64,000 nt of DNA from Myxococcus landrumus (lineage in GTDB: Bacteria > Myxococcota > Myxococcia > Myxococcales > Myxococcaceae), in contig NZ_CP071091.1 of the NCBI RefSeq assembly GCF_017301635.1, forward strand, positions 9,788,501 through 9,852,500. The letters run 5' to 3'. The position numbers and the translations under genes are program-made. The notes below the pieces were generated by a model. It did not search any database. It was given only the letters and a program-made list of their open reading frames with translations, and was not told the DNA's origin. Every line of letters starts with the position of its first letter. Position 1 is the stretch's first letter. Below, piece by piece: positions 8,234 through 16,156 of the stretch.

Positions 8234-9439
8234 TCAGAGCCGGCCCGCCCGCTCCAGGATGGGCTCGAGCACCGCGGCCAGGTCTCCCATCACGTTGATG
8301 TTCCCCGTGACGATGCGGCCCGTCGCGGGGACCTCGAGCATGAAGCTCTGGTACCCCGCGGTGGTGCCCAGATGCCCGAGGGCGATGACTCCTCGGGATT
8401 CGAGCCGCATCACGCCGAGCCCATAGCCCACCAGTCGAGACTCGGGCTCGGGTGCTGGCTGGAACGCGAACATGGCCTCCAGCGTCTCCTTGCGCTCGAA
8501 GAGTGCCCCAGCGCGAAGCTTCTTCCAGAAGAGGCCGAGGTCGGAGACGGTGGTCACCAGGGCGTGACCGCCAGAGGCCCCAGCCATCGACGGGTCGACG
8601 AGGGTGAGGTCCGCCAACTGGTCCTCGAAGGGGACATACCCTCGTGCGCAAGGGGCCGGGCAGGTCGGGTCTCCCGGTTCGGGAAGAATCGAGCGGGAGA
8701 GACCCGCTCGCGCGAGGACGCGCTCACGGACCACCTCGCGCCAGCTCCGGCCCTCCACCGCCGAGAGGATTTCACCCAGGAGCACGTAGTTCGTGTTCGA
8801 GTAACCGTACTGGGTGCCGGGCGGGAACACCGAAGGCTGCGCACTGGAGAGGCCGAGAATCTCCTCGAGCGTCCAGACATGCTCCGGGTCCGCGAAGATG
8901 GCCATGTCCGTCTCGGAGGTGACCCACTCCGGAATGCCCGAGCGGTGTGCGAGCAGCATGGCCACGGTGATGTCCCGGGCGTGCTCGATGCGGTTCGTCA
9001 CGCTCGCGGGCAGTCGCTCCGTGAGGGTGTCCTCCAGCGTGAGCTTGCGCTGCTCGACGGACTGGAGCACGGCGGTGGCGACGAGGGTCTTGAGAATGCT
9101 TCCCGCGCGGAAGCGGTCTTGAGGAGACCTGGGCTGTTGCTGCCCGACATCGGCGACCCCCGCGGCACCCTGCCATGTCTTGCCAGAGGCAGAGGTGACG
9201 GCGAGCGAGGCGCCAGGCGTCAATCCCTTCGCGACGGCGTCGTCGATGAGGGCCTGCATGTCGGAGTGCAGCGCCGAGGGTTCCTCGTCGTTGTCACAAC
9301 CGCTGACGGCTCCCGCCAGACCGAGGCACAAGGCGAATGAGAGCCATGCGAGCTTCCGCCGTGGACGCGCGGCTCGAGAGGGGGCTTGTCCGGGGGAATC
9401 AACCTGTCTGCCGTCGCAACGCTGTGAGTGAATGTTCAT
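8234..9439 (-). CDS. Lipoprotein serine hydrolase, beta-lactamase family
   Basis: A 401-residue protein convergent with the MEKHLA gene (16 bp apart). The signal peptide (about residues 29-47) ends at AVSGC48, a good lipobox. The catalytic motifs are S114-I-L-K117, YSN in YGYSNTNY, and HLGTTAG near residue 350. These match class C beta-lactamase-like peptidases/esterases such as D-alanyl-D-alanine carboxypeptidases acting in the periplasm. The start at 9439 gives a long n-region; a shorter start before RPRRKLAW would also preserve export. One of three such hydrolases in this window. Confidence 0.87.
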   Translation of the reverse strand: MNIHSQRCDGRQVDSPGQAPSRAARPRRKLAWLSFALCLGLAGAVSGCDNDEEPSALHSDMQALIDDAVAKGLTPGASLAVTSASGKTWQGAAGVADVGQQQPRSPQDRFRAGSILKTLVATAVLQSVEQRKLTLEDTLTERLPASVTNRIEHARDITVAMLLAHRSGIPEWVTSETDMAIFADPEHVWTLEEILGLSSAQPSVFPPGTQYGYSNTNYVLLGEILSAVEGRSWREVVRERVLARAGLSRSILPEPGDPTCPAPCARGYVPFEDQLADLTLVDPSMAGASGGHALVTTVSDLGLFWKKLRAGALFERKETLEAMFAFQPAPEPESRLVGYGLGVMRLESRGVIALGHLGTTAGYQSFMLEVPATGRIVTGNINVMGDLAAVLEPILERAGRL

Positions 9440-9614
9440 GCACAGGGAACACCGCCTCGTTGTGGTGGTGTCACCTCGGTTCGTCCCAGCCCCTTGGGCG
9501 GAGAACGGACATCACCTCGCGTCCCCGCGCAGGTGCGCCTCCGAATCCCGACGACACGACAGTGCATGTCCGAGCCACTCGCGCGGAGCCTTTGGCCACG
9601 ATAGACAATCAGCC

Positions 9615-10376
9615 ATGTCACGAAGCTACGAGGACCTGGAGGCAGAGGCCGCGAGCGTGTCGGTGGAGGGCTGGGACTTCTCCTGGCTGGACGGGCGCGC
9701 CACGGAGCAGCGTCCCTCCTGGGGCTACCAGCGTCGGATGGGCGAGCGGATGGCGCGAGCCTCCGCGGCGCTCGACCTCCAGACGGGAGGCGGGGAGGTG
9801 CTCGCGGGCGTGCCGACGTTGCCGCGCCTCATCGTGGCCACGGAGTCCTGGCCGCCCAATGTCGCGAAGGCCACGCGATTGCTTCATCCCCGGGGTGTCG
9901 TGGTGGTGGCGGATGCGGACGAGCCGCCGCTCCCCTTCGCCGACGAGGCGTTCGACCTGGTCGTCAGCCGTCATCCGGTCACGACGTGGTGGCGTGAGAT
10001 TGCCCGGGTCCTCCAGCCGGGCGGGACGTATTTCTCCCAGCAGGTCGGGCCCGCGAGTGTCTTCGAACTCGTGGAGTACTTCCTCGGCCCCTTGCCCGCG
10101 GAGATTCACCGCAGGCGCCATCCGGACGACGCACGCGCCGAGGCCGAGGCGGCGGGGCTCGAGGTCGTGGACCTGCGGCTGGAGCGGCTGCGCACCGAGT
10201 TCCTCGACATCGGCGCGGTCATCTACTTCCTGCGCAAGGTCATCTGGATGGTCCCGGGCTTCACGGTGGAGCAGTACCGCCCCCAGCTCCTGTCCTTGCA
10301 CGAGCGCATCCAGCGCGACGGCCCTTTCCTCGCGCACACGACGCGCTTCCTCATCGAGGCCAGGAAGCCGGTGTAA
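9615..10376 (+). CDS. SAM-dependent methyltransferase-like protein
   Basis: A 253-residue protein with a UbiE/SmtA-like layout. TGGGEVL stands where motif I should be, ATESWPPNV for motif II, then PLPFADEAFDLVVSRH and IARVLQPGGTYFSQQVG (the usual post-motif region). Motif I is degenerate compared with the common E/DxGxGxG. The ATG at 9615 follows an upstream divergent spacer from the hydrolase gene. Small-molecule methylation is expected; the substrate is unknown. Confidence 0.8.
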   Translation: MSRSYEDLEAEAASVSVEGWDFSWLDGRATEQRPSWGYQRRMGERMARASAALDLQTGGGEVLAGVPTLPRLIVATESWPPNVAKATRLLHPRGVVVVADADEPPLPFADEAFDLVVSRHPVTTWWREIARVLQPGGTYFSQQVGPASVFELVEYFLGPLPAEIHRRRHPDDARAEAEAAGLEVVDLRLERLRTEFLDIGAVIYFLRKVIWMVPGFTVEQYRPQLLSLHERIQRDGPFLAHTTRFLIEARKPV

Positions 10377-10389
10377 CCGCCGCGTAGGA

Positions 10390-10422
10390 CCGCTGGAGCG
10401 GAACCGATGTCCGCTCCAGCGG
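10390..10422. terminator. Perfect 13-bp hairpin between convergent genes
   Basis: CCGCTGGAGCGGA, a 7-nt loop, then TCCGCTCCAGCGG. It lies 13 bp after the methyltransferase stop and 9 bp before the end of the opposing gene. Probable bidirectional terminator. Confidence 0.6.
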
Positions 10423-10431
10423 CTCGTCACA

Positions 10432-10950
10432 TCACAGCGAGGGCAGGCAGGCCTGTCCGGCGATGGGGCCGTAGATGGTGTTGGCGGACTGGAGCGTGAA
10501 GTACTTCAGTTGGCCGTAGCCGAACGGGCTCGTGTCACCCGTGCACGTGCGGTAGTAGTAGGTTCCGAACAGGGGACCGAAGCCGTTCAGGATGCGCGTT
10601 CCATCGAGGTACGCCACGATGTTTCCGCCGCCGGGACCGTTGTTGAGGAAGTCCGTGAGCTCCCACTGCGGGAAGAAGGGCCCCTGCACCTGGTTGCAGC
10701 GCTGACGGATGAGTCCATCCATGCAGCTGAAGTACATCACACGCTGGGCGGGACCGAAGCCCGTCTTCGTGAAGATGATGTACGCGTTGAGAGAGATCTC
10801 CGTCGCGCTGTTGGAATTGACGTTCTGCCAATACGTCTGCAGGTGCTGGCGGCTGTAGAACGGGCCGTCTTCCGTCTGCGCGGAGGCTTGGAAGGGAATC
10901 GCGGCGAGCAACGACAAACTCAGGAGCAGGAATCGGGTACGGCTCTGCAT
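10432..10950 (-). CDS. Secreted protein of unknown function
   Basis: A 172-residue protein with a clear Sec signal peptide (MQSRTRFLLLSLSLLAAIP) and a predicted cleavage after ASA at residue 24. The mature part is rich in aromatic residues, Asn and Gly, with five cysteines (for example FSCMDG, RQRCNQ, RTCTGD), suggesting a disulfide-stabilised beta-rich secreted protein. No family recognised. Its base composition is slightly less biased than that of its neighbours. Confidence 0.7.
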   Translation of the reverse strand: MQSRTRFLLLSLSLLAAIPFQASAQTEDGPFYSRQHLQTYWQNVNSNSATEISLNAYIIFTKTGFGPAQRVMYFSCMDGLIRQRCNQVQGPFFPQWELTDFLNNGPGGGNIVAYLDGTRILNGFGPLFGTYYYRTCTGDTSPFGYGQLKYFTLQSANTIYGPIAGQACLPSL

Positions 10951-11151
10951 CGTGTTCTCCCGGAAGGGGACTGCACCGGACGTGTGCCCGGTCGGCCATT
11001 CCTTACGCAGTCACGATTTTCCCTGGTTGATTGGGGAATATCCGAAAGTGCACGTCCCTGTGCTGGGTTGGGGGCCCCTGGGGCCCTCTCCCCCCCCAGG
11101 GGGTATGGCCGCCCCACGAGGGGTGGAGGAGCCTGCGCATCGGAGGGTTCT

Positions 11152-11733
11152 ATGCATTGGAGCCGAGTCTTCGTCCCCGCCGTCGTGGTCCTCTTGGCTG
11201 TGTCTGGGAATGCGGCCGACGCGCCACAAGAGTTCCGTGTGACGTACCAGGTCTGCAAGTCCCTCGGTGTCCAGCCTCCTTCGACCCGGCTCCTGCTCGC
11301 GACCCCACCGGCCCATTCCCAGCGCTGCGTGCGAGAGGGACCTCGGGTCGTGTGCCGTCAGGAGGAGGGGGACGAGGTCCGGGAGGTCGAGTACACGGTG
11401 GTCAAGGACTCGCCACCGGTCCTGACCTTCGAGCGGAGCGAGGACTCCGGAAGCCTCGTCTCCCTCAACACGTCGCTGAACACCGCCTCCAGTGTGACGC
11501 GCGAGGTGTCGGAGTCAGGCGGGCTGGTCGCGAAGGTCTGCTCGGGTGTCCTCGAGAGGGAGAAGACCGTGGAGGCCGCCGCCTTTGCTCCACAGAGAGG
11601 GAAGACAGTGCCCGCGTTCGAGCCCGCCCCCGCCCGGAGTTGCTGCAAGACCTGCACGAGGGGCTGTCCCTGCGGGGACTCGTGCATCTCGTGCAGCAAG
11701 ACCTGTCGCAAGGGCCCCGGCTGTGCGTGCTGA
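11152..11733 (+). CDS. Exported protein with C-terminal cysteine-rich tail
   Basis: A 193-residue protein starting MHWSRVFVPAVVVLLAVSG (signal peptide, cleavage near NAADA). The centre is a beta-rich region without recognisable motifs. The last 30 residues contain ten cysteines, in CCKTCTRGCPCGDSC and SKTCRKGPGCAC. Similar C-terminal CG(D/N)(S/T)CI...KTC...GCAC tails occur at the end of many otherwise unrelated proteobacterial secreted proteins and may be a metal-binding or structural knob; that comparison is from memory. The start is at the ATG after GGAGGGTTCT. Confidence 0.72.
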   Translation: MHWSRVFVPAVVVLLAVSGNAADAPQEFRVTYQVCKSLGVQPPSTRLLLATPPAHSQRCVREGPRVVCRQEEGDEVREVEYTVVKDSPPVLTFERSEDSGSLVSLNTSLNTASSVTREVSESGGLVAKVCSGVLEREKTVEAAAFAPQRGKTVPAFEPAPARSCCKTCTRGCPCGDSCISCSKTCRKGPGCAC

Positions 11734-11865
11734 GCGGCGAGGCGCCCCTGCTTTGTCCGCTCACTGCGCGGGGGCCGGGGCAAGCCCGTAGTTCGGTTCG
11801 AGTGGCCTGGGGCGTCGCCGGTTCCGTGCTCACCTTCCTCAGAGGAGAATCTCGAGAGGTGTGTC

Positions 11866-12177
11866 ATGGCCGTGATGGTGATGGTGAAGCTGCGAAGTCA
11901 GTCAGAATATGACGAGGTTGGCCGCGAGCTGGTTCGGCGAGGGGTGACGTCGACTGCCCTGCTGTCTCACGTGAGCGCCGCCACCGATGACGGCTTCCTG
12001 GTGGTCGACATCTGGCCTTCCAGGCAGGCCTGGGAGCAGTTCGCGAGCAGCCAGTTGGAGCCCTGCATGAAGGCCGTGGGAGGCGTTGCCCGGCCTGAAA
12101 TCAAGATCTTCGAAGCCTACAACGTGGGCTGGCCGGGCCGGATGGCCGCGGCGGAAGAACAACCCCAGGCGCACTGA
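11866..12177 (+). CDS. Antibiotic-biosynthesis-monooxygenase-like dimeric barrel protein
   Basis: A 103-residue ferredoxin-like alpha/beta protein: MAVMVMVKLRSQSEYDEV, then a DGFLVVDIWPSRQAWEQF strand-helix pair and a C-terminal PEIKIFEAYNV strand. This is the usual order of ABM/YgiN-type dimeric alpha-beta barrels, which may be cofactor-free monooxygenases or merely small-ligand binders. Convergent with the amidohydrolase gene. No partner gene is evident. Confidence 0.65.
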   Translation: MAVMVMVKLRSQSEYDEVGRELVRRGVTSTALLSHVSAATDDGFLVVDIWPSRQAWEQFASSQLEPCMKAVGGVARPEIKIFEAYNVGWPGRMAAAEEQPQAH

Positions 12178-12222
12178 GCCCGCGGGCGCCTGGCCTCCCT
12201 GGCTGGGAGACGAGCGGCTTCG

Positions 12223-12263
12223 CCTCGGCTGGAGCAGGCGATGGCGCCGGGCTCCAGCCGAGG
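12223..12263. terminator. 13-bp inverted repeat between convergent genes
   Basis: CCTCGGCTGGAGC and GCTCCAGCCGAGG form a perfect 13-bp stem with a 15-nt loop between the ABM-like gene and the amidohydrolase gene. Likely bidirectional terminator. Confidence 0.55.
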
Positions 12264-12272
12264 ACAGGTGGG

Positions 12273-14285
12273 TCAGGGGTTCTTCGAGGTGGGCTGGCCG
12301 CTCAGATAGGTCTCCACCACGGGAATCTTGTGGATCTGCGTGGGGTCCTTCTTCTTCGGGCCGTAGTCGAGGGGGTTGTCCCCGAGCACGACGAAGTCGG
12401 CGACCTTGCCCTGCTCGATGCTGCCCACCCACCCGTCGAGCTCATGCTGCCGGGCGGGCTCGATGGTGATGGCGCGCAGTGCCTCCTCGACCGTCGCCGC
12501 GTGCTTCTCGAGGCCGAGCGTTCCGCGCTCCTCGAGTGAGGGATAGGCCCAGGTGCGCCGCGTGACGGCCTGCTCGACGAACCAGAGCGGGCGGGGCGGC
12601 GTCACCATCGAGTCGCTGTGGAACGAGAAGGGGATGCCCTGGTCGCGGTCGAAGCCCACGGGGTCCAGGTTGTTCGCGGCCGCTTCACCCAGCATGCCCC
12701 TGAACGCGTGGCCCCAGTACGCCACGTGGCCGATGAGGTGCGTCACGTGCGCCTTGACTGCCGGGGCCTTCTGGCCGTTCGGCGCGACGTAGTTTCCCTT
12801 GATGAGGTCCCCGAGGTTCTTGGAGAGCTGCTCCTGGCCCACGGTGTTGTGGATGAACAGCACGGGGTGCTCGTTCTGGGCCTTCTGCTGGAGCAGCGCG
12901 AAGGCGTCGATGGCCCACTGGTTCGCGTCGTTGCCGTTGGCGTGGAGCTGGACGCGCCAGGCCTTCGTCATCCATTGGGCGCTCATCGCGGTGACGATGG
13001 CCTGCATGTTCTCGAAGTCGGCCCGGCCCTCTCCCGCGTCCGAGCAATGGCCCTTCGTCGAGTACGAATAGGGCGCCGCGAGCTTCGCGGTGCAGCCCTG
13101 CGTCGAGCCATCCACCCAGAGCTTGAGGCCACCAGCGCCCAGCCACTTGGGCAGCTTGCAGTTCGCGTCCTGGCGCGGGTCACAGGCGGGGCCCGTCGGC
13201 TGGATGCCCTCGGCCTTCGCGGAGTCGTACGTCACGACGCCCGTGACGCGCAGCGGGAAGTGCTCCTGCTCCGCCAGGAACTTCACGGCGTTGAGCTGGG
13301 ACATGCCCACCAGACCGCCATCCGCGATGGTCGTGAGCCCCGCATCACGCATCGCCTGGATGCCGGGCTTGATCTCCTTCTCGTAGGCCGCCAGGAGCTC
13401 CTGGGGATGTGTCTGGAGTTGCGCCAGCGGCAGGCTCTTCTGCATCGCCGCCATGAAGGGCGCGTAGCCCGAGGTCTCCTTGAGCAAGCCAGTGAAGGGA
13501 GCCGTGTTGTTCGGGGCCCACTCACCGCCGCCAGCCTTGACGGTCGACGGGGGACACGCGGTCTGCCCCGCGCAGACGACGTCGATGGCCCGCTGGTTCA
13601 CGTATGCCAGGTGACCGGACTGGTCCAGGATGAGCACCGGGCGGTCCTTGCTCACGCAGCGCTCGATGTAGAACTTCGGATTGTCCATGAAGTTCCCCGC
13701 GGCCGCGGCTTCCTTGGCGGTGATGCCGCACTGGAGCGGGTCGAACACCTGGCGTGATGGGTCCAGGTTCATGCCCAGGACGAACTCATCCTTCGGGGCC
13801 TGGGGAGACAGCTTGATGGAGGCGAGCGTGCTCAGCACGTCCGCGCGGGACTCGCAGGATGTGGCGGTGGGGATGCGGTACGGCCCGGGCAGACAGGGCG
13901 CCAGGTTGTGCGACTCGAGCACGCTCTGGAGGAGGGTGGGGAGCAGGTGCAGGTGGGGGTCGATGAAGCCCGGCATGAGCACCTGACCGGCCTCGAGCTG
14001 CACGACCTTGGCGCCTGCCCCGAGGCCCTCCCGAACATCCTGCTCGGTTCCGACCTTCAGGATGTGGCCGCGCTCATCCACGGAGACGGCTTCGGCGACG
14101 GTCATGCCGTCGTCCATGGTGAGGATCTTCCCGAGGAAGAGCGTCTTGCCGCTGTCGGGCGGATTCGCAATCGAGCCGCCGGTCGTCGCGCACGAGGCCA
14201 GAAAGGCCAGGGACGCGGTGCACACCCAAGAACGTGCAAGGAAAGACCTGGGAGCAGCGCGCTCCCGCCGAAGATGTCTGTTCAT
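12273..14285 (-). CDS. Lipoprotein amidohydrolase (YtcJ-like, amidohydrolase family 3)
   Basis: A 670-residue exported metal-dependent hydrolase. The signal peptide ends in AFLASC32, a lipoprotein cysteine. The small N-terminal beta-domain is followed by the metal motif H111-L-H113 in PGFIDPHLHL; the barrel continues with IPFSFHSDS, and the C-terminal composite domain reads GWVGSIEQGKVADFVVLGDNPL, all typical of amidohydrolase family 3. Longer than common YtcJ members (about 550) because of insertions near residues 200-260 and 380-400. The promoter region upstream holds three regularly spaced palindromes. Substrate unknown; deacetylase or formamide-type hydrolysis are both possible. Confidence 0.87.
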   Translation of the reverse strand: MNRHLRRERAAPRSFLARSWVCTASLAFLASCATTGGSIANPPDSGKTLFLGKILTMDDGMTVAEAVSVDERGHILKVGTEQDVREGLGAGAKVVQLEAGQVLMPGFIDPHLHLLPTLLQSVLESHNLAPCLPGPYRIPTATSCESRADVLSTLASIKLSPQAPKDEFVLGMNLDPSRQVFDPLQCGITAKEAAAAGNFMDNPKFYIERCVSKDRPVLILDQSGHLAYVNQRAIDVVCAGQTACPPSTVKAGGGEWAPNNTAPFTGLLKETSGYAPFMAAMQKSLPLAQLQTHPQELLAAYEKEIKPGIQAMRDAGLTTIADGGLVGMSQLNAVKFLAEQEHFPLRVTGVVTYDSAKAEGIQPTGPACDPRQDANCKLPKWLGAGGLKLWVDGSTQGCTAKLAAPYSYSTKGHCSDAGEGRADFENMQAIVTAMSAQWMTKAWRVQLHANGNDANQWAIDAFALLQQKAQNEHPVLFIHNTVGQEQLSKNLGDLIKGNYVAPNGQKAPAVKAHVTHLIGHVAYWGHAFRGMLGEAAANNLDPVGFDRDQGIPFSFHSDSMVTPPRPLWFVEQAVTRRTWAYPSLEERGTLGLEKHAATVEEALRAITIEPARQHELDGWVGSIEQGKVADFVVLGDNPLDYGPKKKDPTQIHKIPVVETYLSGQPTSKNP

Positions 14286-14363
14286 GGTGCTCCTGTGAGA
14301 GGTGGCTCAGTCCTATACACGGATGGACTGACGGCGGGTGCGAAAAAGCAGCAAGTCTCGGAT

Positions 14364-14413
14364 TGACGTGTCAGGGGCGTTCTTGACGTGTCAATGCCAC
14401 GGCTGACGCGTCA
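14364..14413. promoter_or_regulatory. Three TGAC-N2-GTCA palindromes with exact 20-bp period
   Basis: TGACGTGTCA at 14364-14373 and again at 14384-14393, then TGACGCGTCA at 14404-14413. Each is a dyad of TGAC half-sites, and the third is a perfect palindrome. The 20-bp period puts all three on nearly the same face of the helix. They lie in the divergent spacer between the amidohydrolase gene and the next plus-strand gene. Multiple operator sites for a dimeric regulator are likely; the regulator is not identified. Confidence 0.7.
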
Positions 14414-14628
14414 AGAGAGAGGCGGTGCTTGTTGAGTGGTGGGGTGTGTCTGGGAATGGGTGTGTGTCACTCGTGTGCTTGTCTGTGTTCATCCCGTCGG
14501 GGCTTGCGACTCCGTGCGCTGGCGTCGGGGATGTGCCGAGGACACAAGGGCTCCATCGTGTTAAGAGGTGGTGCCCGCTCGCTCTGACCTCGCTGTTGGC
14601 GTCGCCGCAGGACGCCCCCCGTTCTCTC

Positions 14629-15993
14629 GTGCCACAGACCTTCGCCGAACTCCGTGACCAGACGCTCGCCGCCCTCGCATCGCAGGACGCGAATACGGCG
14701 TTCAGGGCAATTCGTTCCGTTCTCCGCTACCCAGGGATGACCGAGCTGCGGACGAAGGAGCGCTGGAGTGAGGCTTGGGAGGCGTTCGCTCGGGTCGCGG
14801 CGGTGTTCGCGGGCGACGCGTTGGCGGAGCAGGTGGCGGACATCGCGGCGCTACCGGACGACGCGGAGCCGTATTTCGCCCTCGGCTATGAGCTGATTGA
14901 ACATGGCCTCCACGACCTCGCGGCGACCGTCCTTCAACGCGCGTACGAGCTGGCCCCGACTTCCGAGCAGATTGTCTATGAATTCGTGGCGGCCCTGGAG
15001 CACGTGGGGGCGCACGGCCAGGCGGTGCTCACCTTGTGTGGCCCTCCTGGGCTCGTCGATACGCGCTTCATGGCCTGCTATCTGCTGGCCTACAACGCCT
15101 TGATGACCGGAGACCTGGACGAGCCCCGGCGTCGGCTCGCCCTCCTCGAGCGCCTGCGCAACGTTCCGGAGGCACTCCCGGAGGAGTCCACGGGGCTCGA
15201 CGTCATGATGACGCGCCTGCGGCGCTTCCTCCGCCGCGCCGATGTCGTCCGACGCGTGACGTCCCTCGACCTCAAGGACCTCCGTGGCTGGCAGTTCGTC
15301 ACGACCGGGACGGTGTTGCTCCACCTGTCGCCGCATGGCTTCGACGAGGGGATGACCGGGCGCTATGCCTTCGTCCAGGACTCGGGTGTGCTCTGCCTGG
15401 AGGGCCTGCGCCGCGTGGAGGCGGTGCTGAAGCACGTCGGGGTCGAAGTCCCTCGCGTGTTCATCCTCCCTGAGCGACAGAGCGCCATTCTCGGCCTCGC
15501 GGTCGCGAAGCGCCTGGGGCTGCCCGCGGAGCCGTGGCCCGAAGGCGGCAGCGAGGCTCCCGGCCTCGTGGTGGCCTACGACCTGGCGGACCTCGAAGGC
15601 CCCTTGCTCGAGTCGCTGCATCAGCACCGTCCGGGGCAGGTGCTCTGGAGCCACCTCACCCGGTGGACGCAGGAGAGCGCCTTCGCGGCCGACCTGACCA
15701 CCTACCTCTACCAGAGCAAGACGACCCCGTGGGGCGAGCGCCTCAAGTTCAACTCCGAGACACGCAAGATGGAGCGAGTGCGGCCCGACGAGCGCCCTGT
15801 CGAGGTGCTGGCCGGAGAGCTTCTCCCGGTGGAGTTGGAGGAGGACGCGTTGGGCGACCTGCCCACGCTCCTCGCGCTGGCCACCACCGTTCAGGACCTC
15901 ACGGGCGATGTGGCCCCGGGCTGGGCTCGGAGCGAGGGCGTCAGGCACCGGCAGCTCACCGATTCCCCGGTGAAGAGCAGCCAGTTCACCTGA
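14629..15993 (+). CDS. Tetratricopeptide-like cytosolic protein of unknown function
   Basis: About 454 residues from a GTG at 14629; the open frame extends upstream to 14425 but those residues look non-coding, so the true start is uncertain. Residues 20-200 are helical with TPR-like pairs (YFALGYELIEHGLHDLAATVLQRAYELAP, then EFVAALEHVGAHGQAVLTL). The C-terminal half has a different fold with short strands such as FIFLPERQSAILGLAVAKRLGL-like text and a GLVVAYDLADL segment. No catalytic motif recognised. It is divergent from the amidohydrolase gene and may share its regulator. Confidence 0.65.
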   Translation: MPQTFAELRDQTLAALASQDANTAFRAIRSVLRYPGMTELRTKERWSEAWEAFARVAAVFAGDALAEQVADIAALPDDAEPYFALGYELIEHGLHDLAATVLQRAYELAPTSEQIVYEFVAALEHVGAHGQAVLTLCGPPGLVDTRFMACYLLAYNALMTGDLDEPRRRLALLERLRNVPEALPEESTGLDVMMTRLRRFLRRADVVRRVTSLDLKDLRGWQFVTTGTVLLHLSPHGFDEGMTGRYAFVQDSGVLCLEGLRRVEAVLKHVGVEVPRVFILPERQSAILGLAVAKRLGLPAEPWPEGGSEAPGLVVAYDLADLEGPLLESLHQHRPGQVLWSHLTRWTQESAFAADLTTYLYQSKTTPWGERLKFNSETRKMERVRPDERPVEVLAGELLPVELEEDALGDLPTLLALATTVQDLTGDVAPGWARSEGVRHRQLTDSPVKSSQFT

Positions 15994-16156
15994 GACGCTC
16001 TCGGCGCTGCGCCGCGACGTATCAAGGCTGGCAGGTCGCGGCACAAATCCGATGGAGCATACCCGGGGTCCGAGGTCCCTGCTCCGCCGGGCATCAAAAG
16101 ACAATCAATCCTGAGTCCAAGGTCGGCGCATCCGGCTCGGGTGTTAGCGTTCCGGA

